DNA of 64,000 nucleotides from Diadema setosum (GCA_033980235.1 CM067067.1:36869200-36933199), one strand, 5' to 3'. Positions 35,931 through 49,412 are shown, counted from the first letter of the stretch. Notes: a model not told the origin generated them from the sequence alone. A program made the numbers and translations.

Positions 35931-38900
35931 TTTCTTTTGGAAATAAAGAGGGATAATAACAGTTTATAGATGCATCATTGAGAAGTGGAGCATCTTGAAA
36001 ATTAGTATGATAACAAGAGTTTACAAAAATCAATGTTCAGCAACTCTATCAGGCTGTTGTTGTGGGTCATGCACGTAGGGTGACACAACATTTGCCCCTG
36101 CAGCAATTGATTTGGTCTTATTTTCTGCAGGGACTTAGGGTTAGAGTTAGGGTTGTGATAGGGATTTAGGTTTAGTTTCATGTGAGGATTAGGTTGAGGG
36201 TTATGTTTGTAGGTAGGATTTATGTTTGGCTTTAGGAGGAGCATAATATGTCATGGAACCTGTACGTAGATCACCGACTGCATTCTTGCATGGGGCATTA
36301 GTTTGGAGCACAGCTGGAAGTACCACAGTCATGCCATATAGCATCGACTAGGCCATATCTGTGCCGTCACCTGTCAAATGTCACATGACAATTGTCATGT
36401 GACAATGGGCAAATGACAATCGAAGAGCATTGATGATTCGGTTGGTTGTGAAAGAGACGGGAGGGGAGTGACGGCATTCCCTCTTGTTCCCTGATGACTC
36501 AGTGGTCGGCAGCACCTGTCAAAACCGGAATCCATTGTGTCTTCCAGAGAGCTCCAGGACAAATTTCGTCTCTATTTTGATGTTGATTGCACCTTGATAG
36601 TGTCAGACCACAAACGATAATATCTGTCTCATAGCAGTTTTCTATTTCCTGTCCGCGGTGTGCTTATTTCTCTGTCCCATACAATTTTGAGGAGTTGGTC
36701 ATATAAGATTCAAATGCCAGCAGTACATATGTATGCTTTGTACCCGCAACAGTTCATTTCCATCAGTGTGTTCCTGTACCACATGACATACGTAGTTGAG
36801 GTCATGAACAACTGCAAGGGTAATGTGGCCATAATTCATATTTATGGCTCACACAAATACAAAGTTCATCCAAATGCAAACATCATTACCTTTGTGTCAT
36901 GTCTTTGCACCTGTTGGATAAAACCCCCTTTTTATTGAAAAGAAAAACTATAGTATGTTATAAATATGGTGCTGTAATCATTTGATACATTGTGAGAATA
37001 AAGACAATGCAAAAATTACTGTATTGTATGTGGGGGAAAGGGAGAGGAGCAAAAAATATGACATTGTCTCATAGAATCTGAATACCTGACATATAGATGT
37101 GTAGTATCACGCCCCCTAGAAGTAGAAAAAACAGTTGTGCAGGGATCACAAAGAAATTATACAATGTACCATGACCTATTACAGCAGTATTGATCCTACA
37201 GAGGCACTGCCTGCAGCGTGTGATAGTGAATGGGTTCGATAGAAGCTGATGATGGCCCAATCTAGAGGATGGATGGCCACTCCTTCGCTTGACCTTTTGC
37301 CTGACCGCTCCACGGAGAAATCTTGCAAGCACCTTCATTAAGGGATACTGCACTTTCTGTTTCAGAAGTCGTAGCAAAAGTACAATCAAATTATAAACTA
37401 CGTAGGAAATGTTTGTTTGATAATTTAGTCTGTCCTCATTAATAATGAGGACTCCAAATGCGACACAGGTGTCTTAACTTCAGTATAGTCTTTTCTGTAA
37501 ATGTCATTAATTGTACTGTTTTAAATTTGCCAAATGAATGAAATGAATGAATGTATAGAAATGTCAGAGCTCTTTTAGGTCATGAATACATGCAATGTGT
37601 TTTTGTGTTATGTTTGCTTTGTATGTTTGAAAGAAAAAAAAAAGTGCATTGTTATATTGGAGGCATCTCTTGATGTCCCATACTACACCAAATTATTCAT
37701 CGCGGAGAAGCGACGCTGATTTCTAGTGGGAATCGTGGCCGCATTGTGGTTTACAGATAATGAGATGTGCCTCCCGAAAGGGGTAGAAATGGGATAATTT
37801 CAGACCGGCACTTTTGAGATATTTTTCCCCCATAGGAGGTCAGTGTGGATTGTACATCAGTGAGCATTGTTTAGCAATAGAGGATAGGGCAGTATTGTTT
37901 ATCATTAATGTTAACAAGATAATGATGCACTTCCATCACACACTTTGAGTTGCACTGTTGCCTTTTTCCCCTGCTCTTTGATAATAAACTTGCATTGAGA
38001 TATTATAGTCCACAGTATAAATCTGTTTCATTACCAATCTCCCACTTTTCCTGTGCACATGAAGTTTTATTCTTTCTTTCTTTACAGGATGTGATACCGG
38101 GTATTTAAAGTATTTTCAATCACAGTGCCAAGAATTTTGAGTGATAGTATCATGTTAATAGGGTACTTTAAATGGCATACATGTGTATAGGACTTTTAGA
38201 GAGTCTTAAGTTTTCACAGATTTGGACTTCCAAAAAATTTGGTGAGTGGTTAAATTCGTAGTTAAATTCGTATTGTGGAGTATAGTAATGGTCAGATGAA
38301 TGTACACATGCATGTTGCATTAATGTTAGAACCAGAGTTGATAATTTTGCGCGTGGTTAAATCCGCGTATAGCACCCAACTTGTAAAATTCACAAAAATA
38401 AATCCCTCGCAAAATGTAACAAAGGTGATTTTAATGACGATGATGGTGATGATGAAGATCATCAGAGCTGTCACCAGAAAAAGAAGAATGTTGGAATGCA
38501 AATGGTTGTTATAACAAGATTCAAAGCAGGCTATGAAGTCAACTCCTGTGTAGAGGAGAGGTTTGCTGTTTGGTTTCAGTATTGTGGAAATGGTTGACCT
38601 CAAGGATTTCTTACTTTTATGAGTGACTTGATTCTCCATCATGATAGTTCTTGAGGCAGTCTTTTCAGCAAGTATTAGTCACCAAGCTGACATGTCGTCT
38701 TTCATACATACAAATTTGATGTATTTTTGTGGCAGAAAAATATCCATTATGTCTAGCAAAAGCAAAAAAAGAAAGAAAAAAGCAAGGACAAAGGCTGTTT
38801 CTCTCCCAGCACTAGCTGTGAGTAATTTCAGGACAGATCATAAATGGGTCTTATAAATGGCAGAGTGCGCTCATAACCAGCCGCAAATGTGTCTGTGGAT

Positions 38901-39176
38901 GGAATATGCTTTTATCCCAACCAAGAAGTGTAAGTGATCATCAAATCATGCTCAAACATGGTACTGCTGGGAAGTAGAAAAGATTTTATTGACCCGAATG
39001 TATCTCGAAGTCTAGTCTCTATTCCATGCCCAAGCCCAATGTGTTTTGAAATACGCATTTATTGGAAGAGTAAGTTTGGTTAGTATTTTTGATTTTCGAA
39101 ATCAATGCTTTTTTTCATTTTATGGTTACTGTCAGGTGTGTATGGGATATAAAGCTTCCCAGTGCTCATTGCCATC
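35931..39176. other. Intron 1 sequence with a TTAGGG-like patch and a palindrome
   Basis: A degenerate (T)TAGGGTTAG/AGGATTTAGG patch lies at about 36125-36235, the 26-bp palindrome at 36379. A CTGTAAAA-type remnant is at 38225-38430. No gene. Confidence 0.45.
36379..36404. promoter_or_regulatory. Perfect 26-bp palindrome with two CACATG/CATGTG E-boxes
   Basis: The arm TGTCACATGACAA is exactly complementary to the following 13 bases. Each half contains TCACATGA, the site preferred by MITF/TFE-type bHLH-zip factors. It lies in intron 1 in DNA without recognised transposons. A regulatory function is inference. Confidence 0.4.
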
Positions 39177-39732
39177 TTAAAGGACAAGTCCACCTTCATA
39201 GACATGTGGGTTGAGAAAATGCAGCAATATTAGTGGAACACATCAATGAGAGTCTGAGGAAAATTGGACAATCCGTTCAAAAGTTATGAATTTTTGAAGT
39301 TTCTGCTCAGTCATGGCTGGATGAGAAGACTACTAAAGCTTGTGATGTCATATGAGTACAACTACATAAAGAAAATTCAAGATATTCTCACTTTTCTCAC
39401 GTAATAAAAGAACACTCAACTTCTCTCTTTCAGAAGTCAGGGGAAAAAATATTACCCCTAACATAAGTCAGTAACATGTTGAAGAAATGTACACTTTATT
39501 CAAAAAGTCAATTTTTTTGAAATTCTCTTTTTATTTTCCTTATATCGTTGTACGCAAGTGACATCATACGCTGTAGTAGTCTTCTCCTCCAGCAGTGATT
39601 GCACAGATTCTTTAAAAATTCATAACTTTTGAACGGATTGTCGGATTTTCCCCAAACTTTCACTGATGTGTTCCACTAATATTGTTGCCTTCACTCAATC
39701 CACATGTATATGAAGGTGAACTTGTCCTTCAA
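39177..39732 (+). mobile_element. MITE family C, copy 1
   Basis: TTAA-AGGACAAGTCCACCTTCA at the left and TGAAGGTGAACTTGTCCT then TCAA at the right. The two halves, each about 250 bp, are inverted copies (ccgttcaaaagttatgaatt against aattcataacttttgaacgg). No protein coding. Confidence 0.78.
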
Positions 39733-42700
39733 GAGATCTATGATTAAAATAAGGTATAATCTTTTGGAATCTTTTTATGACAGACCTGATTTATTACTTT
39801 CATATCGGTCTTGATTAAACTATGCAAGAGATCAATCAAGACGAGATAATAAGCCATGAAATAAAAGAACGCATCCATTCTTTTCTTTTTTTCTCAAGAT
39901 TGCCACACATGCCTTTGCTGCCTGTAAAAGTGGTTCATGCTTTAAAGATGAAGGTGTTCATATTGATGCGAAGATTCAAGATGCTTCAAATTCTTTGCGG
40001 TTTTTACGTCCACTGCTGCATGATGGAGCGTACTCATTATTCAGTGACCGTTCCACACACCTGCACACTTGCATACCTCAAAAAAACGTGAGGAGGTCAA
40101 TTGCACTGGCTTCACTTGTGACCTACTTCTCAGGCGCTCGATAAATCTGTGACTACCAAAAAGAAATTGGATGGGGGGGGGGGGGTAGAGATGGGAATAC
40201 TTCGACTATCGCCTTGGTTTGATTGAGAGGGATGTACCTGCTCGGAATACGTGCTAAAAATTCATGCAGTTTTTTGATCAGGTGGTCAGTTCTTTCAGAA
40301 GCCTGCTATTATCCTCCCTTGTATTAAATTGCAAATTAAAAATAGTCTTAACTTCCAGACTCTTCTGTGTAATTCTGTAGGAAGCAAACAGATAAACCTG
40401 TCATTTCAGGCATTGTGAGGTTGTTTGTTGGTTTTATTCTCTCCCTAATTTGCTTTGATTGTTGCTTCTAACAAGATGAGAAAACAATGATATCGTGATT
40501 TTAACACCGTAATGCGGCAAAAGTATTGTAAGTTGCATAAGTTGTAATACCAGGCAATGTTGTTATATTTCAATATCCAGTTGGGAAATTCTCATGCCGT
40601 CAACATTGAGAGAAAAAAAAAAGAAGCTAAAAATAAAACCTGTGTCCCCTATCATCTCTTTAGTAGATCATTTGTGGAACAATTACAGAATTACAGTGTA
40701 TTTATTTGGTTAAACACTTATATCAAGAAAAACAAAAAAGAGGATCATGAACCTTGCGGAGCATCTCAGAGGCTGTGTGCAGTTACCTGTATGCCTATGG
40801 CACAGGTCTGACCTTTGATAATTGTAGGATAGGCAGAATATTGGGGGCGAGGCAGTAAGCAATATGCCCGCTTCCCAGATCAGTAATGGATTGAATTAAC
40901 TACGATGTGGAAATGCTGATTTGGGGTAATATGTGCATTACTGATGAATTCGTGCATGATTTATTCATTGACTTGCTTTCTTCCATTTGATTGTTTGTTT
41001 GTGTGTGTCGGTGTGTACGTGTGTGGTTTTTTGTTTTGTTCGGTGTTCTTCTGTCTTATTTCCAAGGATTCCAGTTCGGCGTTGCCGTTAAACAAAAATC
41101 AGCCCTGCTCATGCACGTAATTGTGCAGGCGAAAATGCGGCTCTCCCCGATTCGGGTTGCAAATTACAGGGTTGTAAGAGATATTATTTTACAGTTGAGT
41201 GGTAGGAGTGGGTAGAACGCAGGGAAAAAAAGGAGGAAAAAGCTGAAAATAGCATACAAAAGTGAAAGATTGTTCATAAAGAAAACAAAGCAAATGGCCT
41301 TTAAACAGGGATAAGAACTACATGTATATTAAAAGGGAATACACACACACTCTCTCTCTCTTTCTTTTTTTCTTCCTAGCAAGAGATGAGTAAGCTTCTT
41401 TCTAGCAGGAGATAAGTAATTGGTAAGCATGATGTCTGAGCCATGAATTTGCTGGTGCTAATGAATGTATTTGGTGTTGTTCCATATTACAATGTACAAT
41501 ACTTCTCCAATTGACATGTTGCAACACAAGAAAGGTGACAACTGCATTGTGTCATTTCATACACATTGTAAATTCTTTATGATTTGACATAGCAAAAAAG
41601 GGGAGAGATCAAAATTGAATTGTTTTTGTGTTCATTTTCATTTGAATATTCTCTTCTTGCTTATCCGCAGTCATATCTGTCTCACATGACGAGTCAGTTG
41701 CAAACCGCACTGCTTTGTTTCATATTTGGAATGTGCAGGGCACATTCTCAGTATGAGCTTTGCTTTTATACAGGATCTGTTAGTAGGCTGCTGTGGCAGT
41801 GGTTTTGTGCAAACTCATCGCTGTTGAAAGTATGAATAGGATTAGACTTTGCAGTACCAAGCCTTTCGCAAATCTGAAACAGCTGTCGGGATAATAGGTT
41901 CTCAAAGATGTCGGAAGCATCTGGGGAAACTCATCAGTCTCAAAATAAATTTTTAGTCATTGTGCGATGCTTAAAATCTCAAAAAGCTGTGTCACGACCG
42001 ACGGATCATACCCCTTGTTTTCACTTCATGATGATGAAGGAAATTTGATATTTTCTTGATTTTGATTATTTGGATGTGTGTGAGTATGCGTGTATGTTAT
42101 TGTGAGTAAACACACACACGTAGACATCCCCATTGTTGTGCACATATGCAAGTGATGTGAAACGTGTTAACATACACGCGTGAAACACGTTCACAAATGG
42201 TATTCTCGCAAGAAGTCAACAGTAATCCTGTGCTGCTAATATCCGAATAGTAGGCCCTACATCTCAAGACTTTATGTGTGCAGTCCTGGTCAGTTATGTT
42301 TTTTACGACTTCATGCTCATTATATCGTTCACATCCACAGTCATCTGGAAGGGTTTTACATGTATGTGATATAGGACTTTCATGTCATCAAAAGTGAGAA
42401 ACAAAATTAGCCAGCTTTGTTTTGTTTTGGTTTGGTTTGGTTTAGGTATGTGTTTGTTTCCGGCATGTTTTTGTATCTTCTTGATTTTTCTTTGCTCTCA
42501 CTCTCTGCATCTCTCTCTCCATGTTACCGACAGTTGAGCTTCTCCAACCACACAAATGGGCAATACCCGCGGCTGGCACTAGATGAAGAACTATTTATGG
42601 TAGAAGAACTATTTATGGGGGAATCACCCCAGGAATACTTTCCATGAGAATGTGTGTCATCATTTTCATTTTTAACTCAGGACAGGAGAGAGTGAGGAAA

Positions 42701-43338
42701 AAAAAAAGTTGTCCCTGTAATAAAATAATGCGTGGGTTTTTCTAACTTTTCACTTTCGCAACAATGGGAAGAGTAGGCCCACTTTGTTTGGCATGACTGT
42801 TGCTCATTGTAGACGATGAAACTTGTCCGAGTGTAATGTCAAAAGTTTTAGCCTGCTTGGTTGATTGAAGGAATACCCCATGGAGTATTATAAACGGACT
42901 GTCAAGGTGTTATGTCGCATGCGGAGCTGCAGTATCTTGAGAAGTCGTAAGGGTAAGCCCGTAGATCCGTTCAGCCTCTCTGGTTTGTTTGTTTGTTTGT
43001 TTCAGAGTATGTTTGTTTGTCTTTCCAGTTTTTACAGCGATACTCTGAAGGGTGAAAGTACTGATGGATGACAATTTTTGTAGATCATCTTTATTTGCGC
43101 ATTACAGATCAATGAGGCACTTGTAATCTGAAATGATTAGTTTGTCATCTATGTGTATAGTGCTCAGTGATGCATTCTGCGGATCAGCATTGGGTACAAA
43201 TTTTGTGGTTACTGTAAAAGTGGAAATTGTTGCGACGTGGAAATTTTTTGCGCATTTTACGTGACCAGAACCAGCGCAAAAATAAAAACACATGAATATT
43301 TTTGCACACTGTGTGTCCCACTACCAAATGTCTTGAAT
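39733..43338. other. Intron 1 sequence, nothing firmly identified
   Basis: G13 at 40173-40185; TTTGG and TTTG repeats at 42418-42446 and 42985-43020. A frame ending at 42647 carries a direct repeat of GAACTATTTATGG and follows an acceptor-like ctctctctccatgttaccgacag, but I cannot support it as an exon. Confidence 0.4.
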
Positions 43339-43908
43339 TTAAAGGACAAGTTCACCTTCATTAACATAAGAATTGAGAGAATTTAGCAACATTAGTAGAA
43401 CACATCATTGAAAGTTTGAGGAAAATCGGACAATATGTTCAAAAGTTATGAATTTTTAAAGTTTTTGTGCAGTCACCGCTGGATGAGAAGACTACTGCAG
43501 TGTATGATGTCACATGCGTACAACAATATAAGGAAAATATAAAGAGAATTTCACAAAATTTCATCTTTTGAAAAAAAAAGTACACATTCCCTTGACTCGT
43601 TGCTGACATATGTTATGGGTAATATTATTCCCATTGCCTGTAGAAAGAGGCAAGTCAAATGCTCTTTTATTATGCAAAAAAAGTGAAAATATGTTGAATT
43701 TTCTTTATATTTTCTTTATACTGTTGTACTCATATGACATCACGAGCCTTAGTAGTCTCCTCATTCAGAGGTTCCAACACAAAAGTTTTAAGAATTCATA
43801 ACTTTTGCATCGATTGTCCAATTTTCCTCAAACTTTTACTGATGTGTTCTACTAATATTGCTGCATTCTCTCAATCCTTATGTTAATGAAGGTGAACGTG
43901 TCCTTTAA
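43339..43908 (+). mobile_element. MITE family C, copy 2
   Basis: TTAA-AGGACAAGTTCACCTTCA at the left, TGAAGGTGAACGTGTCCT-TTAA at the right, both TTAA intact. Same inverted-repeat body as the copy at 39177. Confidence 0.8.
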
Positions 43909-44182
43909 AACAAGCGAAATTCATCTCACCCAGCCGAGCACAAAAAAAAATTACTTGCATAAAAATAACCACTTTGACAGTAATGCGTTCAAATACCATT
44001 CCATGCAGATAAATTGTACCTTGGTCTGATGAAATAATAGAATCAATTCCCGGTATGTCAGAGCAACGGGCTGTATTTTCAGGACAGTGTTTTTTTCAGT
44101 GTTGTTTTCAGGACAGTGTGGCAGCCATTAAAAGGTTCTCTGCAATGCATTAATTATGGCATCATACTCTGCAGTTCATCGC

Positions 44183-44188
<6 letters not shown>

Positions 44189-44219
<31 letters not shown>
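44189..44219. repeat. (GA)n microsatellite
   Basis: Pure AG dinucleotides on the + strand followed by gagagact. Confidence 0.9.
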
Positions 44220-44224
<5 letters not shown>

Positions 44225-44457
44225 CTAGCTACTGAGGCGTCACTGTTGCATTTAGAGGCACGCAGTTGCACGGCAAGTTTACGACACTGTCGCCATGCCA
44301 GAGACACGGCACCGGCGGCACGTTACTATGAGTAAATTGCCTGTGAATCTATTCCTGTGATGTTGTTACCCAGTCAAGAGTCAATGAGTGGTAACCTATT
44401 AAGAAATTGATGACTTTTCTTGTCCGGCCCCATGAGTTTGTTTGTTTGTTAGGTAGT

Positions 44458-44517
44458 TTAGTTGGTTGGTTGGTTGGTTGGTTGGTTGGTTGGTTGTTGT
44501 TGTTTTTTGGGGGGGGG
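44458..44517. repeat. (TTGG)n tract and G run
   Basis: About nine GTTG units, then TTG units and nine G. Frames through it are repeat translation. Confidence 0.85.
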
Positions 44518-44856
44518 TTGTTTTTGTTTTGTTTTTGCAGTTAGCGTATCTGCTGCGAATAAATTCTGCACAAGTCACATGTTTAAGAATGGTTTATTTG
44601 AAGCAGTTGTATTTGATGCCTTGCCTGCTCACTAACTGCATGTCAGGCACAAGGATTCAAACTTCGCTCTGCGAGTCCCACTTGGCTGTAGGTGTTAATA
44701 CTAAGTCTGTAGGTATTGAATCATTTCCTTTGTTTATAGACAGTTTCCTACTTTGAGGGACATTTATCCTTCAAGTTGTCATATGCTATTACAAATTCCG
44801 TCCCATTAATACTCTTTAAACCATTGATTCCTTTAAAGTACCAGCTGTCTCTCACC

Positions 44857-45197
44857 ACGTTCACATTGTCCCCCGCGCCACGGGGACAGCCTCAAGAGAT
44901 CTTATCTTTTTTACGACTGACCGTTCACATTGGTATCTCATCTGTCCCTGAGCTGTGGGGGCAATTGGAGCTTGGGGCGAGCTCTGCCAGGCACAGCGCA
45001 TGCGCACATTTGATGACCACAGCTGGATGCTATCAATTTCGCCCCAAGGTCACTCTCCCCTCCAAATCTTGTCCCCGTACCGACTTGATTCGCGGGGACG
45101 AGGGGACAAGTCCCAGCGAGCGTTCACATTATGGTTTTGGAGGAGAAAGTCCCACAGCTCGGGACTTTCCCCGCGGCGCGGGGGACAATGTGAACGC
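44857..45197 (+). mobile_element. GC-rich element E, copy 2 (first of a tandem pair)
   Basis: ACGTTCACATTGTCCCCCG to GGGGGACAATGTGAACGC. The body is almost identical to the next copy. The 237-codon open frame 44776-45489 is only open because both tandem copies lack stops in that frame. Confidence 0.7.
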
Positions 45198-45210
45198 AGG
45201 GTCTGTCACC

Positions 45211-45552
45211 GCGTTCACATTGTCCCCCGCGCCGCGGGGACAGCCTCAAGAGATCTTATCTTTTTTACGACTGACCGTTCACATTGGTATCTCATCTGTC
45301 CCCGAGCTGTGGGGGCGATTGGGGCTTGGGGCGAGCTCTGCCAGGCATAGCGCATGCGCACATTTGATGACCACAGCTGGACGCTATCAATTTCGCCCCA
45401 AGGTCACTCTCCCCTCCAAATCTTGTCCCCGTACCCGACTTGATTCGCGGGGACGAGGGGACAAGTCCCAGCGAGCGTTCACATTATAGTTTTGGAGGAG
45501 AAAGTCCCACAGCTCGGGACTTTCCCCGCGGCGCGGGGGACAATGTGAACGC
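45211..45552 (+). mobile_element. GC-rich element E, copy 3 (second of a tandem pair)
   Basis: GCGTTCACATTGTCCCCCG to GGGGGACAATGTGAACGC. Separated from copy 2 by 13 bp (agggtctgtcacc). Both copies are followed by AGGG, as is copy 1 when read in the same orientation, so AGGG may belong to the element. Confidence 0.7.
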
Positions 45553-47075
45553 AGGGACTACTGCAGCCTAGTTGTCCTAAGAGGTGGCATAGTCCCAAGA
45601 GACTATTCTGTTCTTAGCTTCCTATCACCAAGTTTAAATAGAAGACTAATGAGATCATGTCTTGTCTGGCAGTGAAGATGTCCAGTAATTAGTGGACACT
45701 GAGCTCCATGCAGTCTAATCAAGTCTGATCTTGGGTAATTAAAAACTTTTCAAGAGATCGGCCACAGGAATGTGAAATTATCTGGGCTAATAGTTCATTT
45801 CGTCTTGCCTTCAATCTATTGTAATGTTGATCATCTTATGTGGTTGGCTAAGAGTCTTTCATCAAAACCTGCAAAAGGGTTGTGGAATGTATACTCAGTA
45901 GAACAGAAGAACTAACTCAAATCCCTCCTTCTTCCCCCCCCCCCCCCCACAGAAAAGGAAGACTTTCAAATTTGTAATGGAAGTCATTGTGGTTTGCATT
46001 CTACTTTCTACCACAATCGTGGCATTATCTTGAAAGAATGTATCGTAATGATGACACTTTGACAGTAAGACTGGAATTTAAGGACCCGGTAGCACCATGG
46101 GGAGAAAAAGTTGACGAGATTGAAGCAGTCTTCATTCGGTGGCCACCAGGGTACATTCAAGAGCCATGTATAGCGCAGGCACGCTGGAATAGTATTGCCC
46201 ATCACCAAATGTGTGCATGAAATCACACGTTCATCGATGATGTTTGACCCCAGTTGAGATTTTTTGGCTGTGTGCGTACTTACATAGAGTTGAGTGATAA
46301 ATCTGTACACAGTTCGTTATGGGGATTCCCAAATATATTTGCATCAGGTCAGCCTTTTCATCGTATGGTGTACCCATTTGATGGTGGCACCGAAACTAAA
46401 AATTCAAAACTTCAACGGATTATGTGATTTTCCTCAAACTTCACTGATGTATTCTACTAGTATCGCTGCATTCAGTTAGTCCACTCGTGTGAGGTTCATT
46501 CTCCTTCTATTAAGTGTCCTAGCTTTAAAAGCCGCTTATCACCACTAGCATTTTATTGTCAACCAGTAAGTCAGTGGCTTGCTAAGATGATAAACTTGAG
46601 TAGGTTAAATTTGGGGCTATACACCCATCAAGATTCAGTTATATGCAGTTTCAGGAGTAGCCACCAGCATGTTGCGAGTTTGTGAATGGGGAATTTCCTT
46701 TCAAAAGCCCTCTTACACTTGATTAGTGGTGTATTTCATGGCTGCCCTGGGCACTAAAGAAAGTGACCAGTGGAGCCAGCAAGGTCTCGGCCAAATGCTT
46801 GTTCTCTGATCAGCAAATTTCTTCAACCATTCAAAGCTCTATCATTGTTTTCATTTGTGTAATCTTGAAATCATTGTCAGTCAGGATAGCAGTGTTCTCT
46901 TTTGTTGGAGACAAGATAAATGAAGACTTGGGGCCAAGGTATATTTCTTTGGAAACTGTGACAAGAAAATAACAAAACTTAACCTGTCTGAAGTCACTAT
47001 CCTCAACCCTTCCCATGCAAGGACTTCAGACAGTGTGTCAATCAATATTCAAAGCATACAGACCCTAGGCATGTG
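45553..47075. other. Intron 1 sequence, nothing identified except the family C fragment
   Basis: C15 run at 45934-45948. No coding signal. Confidence 0.45.
46395..46505 (+). mobile_element. MITE family C, 3' fragment
   Basis: Only about 110 bp of the right arm is recognisable (acggattatgtgattttcct, cactgatgtattctactag). The left arm is missing, so this is a truncated remnant. Confidence 0.5.
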
Positions 47076-47260
47076 TACTGTAAAACCAAAAACATTTGCG
47101 GCATGAAACTTTCGTGAGTTGGAGCCAACGGCCTTTTTCACACCATGAAACTTTCGCTAATTGCTACTGTATTCAATGTATTGTGTAGACAAGAACTTTG
47201 GCGTGCATTTTACCATCATGAATCTCTGGCTCCTCACAAAAGGATTCTGGTTTTACAGTA
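47076..47260 (+). mobile_element. MITE with CTGTAAAA ends, copy 3 (best preserved)
   Basis: TA-CTGTAAAACCAAAAAC at the left and TTCTGGTTTTACAG-TA at the right, with TA duplicated. The interior has the shared block gttggagccaacggcctttt. Non-coding. Confidence 0.65.
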
Positions 47261-49023
47261 CTTTACGACAAACCTTTGATAGCAGATTATCGTCTATGTT
47301 TTGATTATATGATCATTGAGTTCAATGCATCAACTGATTGTATGTCTGCTATAAGGATTAGCAGTGCAGGTAGCCATTTCGCAAGTCGCCATAGAGTATG
47401 TTTCAGTTTTGCTTGCGGACTTAATTGATAATGTAGTATAAATCACGGTTTCTATAGGTATTGAGAAGTTCGGTTGTAAAATCATCATGCTGTCAAAAAC
47501 CTCTAGAAGTGTGTTGATCACATGAGCACAAGTGTATGTCCGTTTTGTAGTTAAAAAAAAAGAAGAACTGAGTGTGACTTGTTTTTTATCTTTATGAAGG
47601 AATTATTTTCATAGTATATTCTACATGATAACAGTTGTGATATATCAGACAAAGTATCCCCAATTTATCTTCAGCAGTTCGTTGGAAAGAAAAATATGTT
47701 CTTAGGCAGCAAATTATAGGGAAATTACCTTTTGTAGATGAAATCATCACTTGTATGATGCAAGCAACATCAATGTTTACCAAGGAAGCCAACTTTTTAT
47801 AGATGTCTATTAATTGCCGTGCAGGTACAATTTTCCATGATTCATTTCCTCGCAATTTTTGTGTAATGCGATATTTTTGTCTTCTTCCTGAGTCTCCATA
47901 GATCTTTTGCTTTTGTTTCACAGTATTCACAGGATATACATTTTTTTTTCTTATTTTCAAGGTACTTTCTCTTTTTAGAGCAACTTGTAGTCATGGAACA
48001 CTATATTGTCAAATGATGTATGCAGTAAACCCCCTTTCATAATGCCAACCAATCATGCAGTCATTTATTTGCCTGTAGGGTCCACCCATCTATGTGAAAT
48101 ATTCTTATTTGTCCCTTGTTGCAAATGTCTAAAGACAACTAAGTTAAGGTATACGTTTTCCATGCAGAGAGCAGTAAGTACGTACCTTGGGATTCCAGAT
48201 AGCTTACCCCTTTCTGTGCCAGGGGCTATGACCAGTGTGTATAATGCTATGGGGTTTTCTTTGCCAATCAGCACTCAAAGCAGGCAAAGGGTTAAATCCT
48301 TGTTCTGTACCTGTGGCTTTAAGTAGTGAAATTATAAGAATCTATGTGGTAGAATGTAGTAAGTGCCATAGTTCAAAAGAGCAGCACCTACTTTTTCTGC
48401 ATTTTTTTTTTCTCTCTCTGTTTTGTGTGTCCACTTGAAAAGGTTAGCCCTGCCATTTAAAACATAACAGCCTGAGGTAACTCAGTGAAAGTGAATGTGG
48501 GAGAAGAAAAAAAAAAAGATGAACAATGGAATCTAATCCTTAACACAAACCTCTCTGGAATTGTACCGTGTTATTTCTTCAGCTTCACTCTTTCTCCTTT
48601 TTTTTTTTTTCCTTCATTCCTTGTTGAATGTGAGGGGCATGTAACTAGACACTATGGGAACGGGAACTGCACTCAATATTGGATGCAAGCAATCTCGAGG
48701 TTTATTCCCGGGGAACATTCACATGTATTTTTTTTTTTCAGTCTTTCTTTCTTAGTTTTCCGACTGAACAAGCTAGCAAAACAACTTGGTTTATTTGTTG
48801 TAGAAGCATCCCCATTTTTTGTTAATTCATTTCATTTTGTTTTCTGATGTGTAACTTGTAATCAGTAGTTACTACAGTTATAATGTGTGGAAAGTGTGAT
48901 GGTTTTCAGAGCTGTACAAGCACTGAAGGAGAACTTGTAGTGCAGTCAGGTATAATAAACATTGATATTTATGTATATTGTGTATATTACAGATTTTACA
49001 GATGTACAGATATTAGCTTAAGT
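47261..49023. other. Intron 1 sequence, nothing identified
   Basis: The minus-strand frame 47592-47960 (122 codons) and plus-strand frame 48485-48847 (120 codons) are AT-rich, lack known domains and are probably chance. Confidence 0.45.
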
Positions 49024-49412
49024 TTAAAGGTATTGTATAGTTTTAGTTGAGACCTGGCATCAGGTTTCTAACTTTCTTGGTGATATAATGAGAGACATCT
49101 TGTGAAACTTGATAGAGTATATAATTCTGCGGGGAATTCACTTTTTTATTTTAATGAAAAATGGTTTTGAAATGGCTGAGATATCCTAAACAAGTAATAC
49201 TAATAAAAGGTTGAACCCACCCTATATCAGGATCTCTTTGTATTACTTTGTTTTTGGATATCTCAGCCATTTCAAAACCGATTTTCACCAAATAAACTTG
49301 AAGGCTTCTGAGAATGGTATACTCCGTAACATTTCATAAGTGGTTTCTCAGTATCTTGCAAAGAGTCAAGTGCTCAATTCTCATCTCCACCAATACTATA
49401 CCATCCCTATAA
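49024..49412 (+). mobile_element. MITE family B, copy 5
   Basis: TTAA-AGGTATTGTATAGTTTTAG at the left; the right end reads caccaatactataccatccc then ATAA in place of TTAA. Same foldback body as the other B copies, somewhat diverged. Confidence 0.7.

Noticed and set aside
42417..42647. A possible small terminal exon ending in ESPQEYFP
   Set aside because: An acceptor-like site precedes it, but the peptide is unknown and includes a direct DNA repeat; no support for splicing.
44776..45489. A 237-codon open frame
   Set aside because: It runs through two tandem copies of GC-rich element E; the repeated peptide is the repeat translated. The inverted copy at 17.9 kb gives the same peptide on the other strand.
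47592..47960. A 122-codon minus-strand frame
   Set aside because: AT-rich, no domain, no splice context; likely chance.
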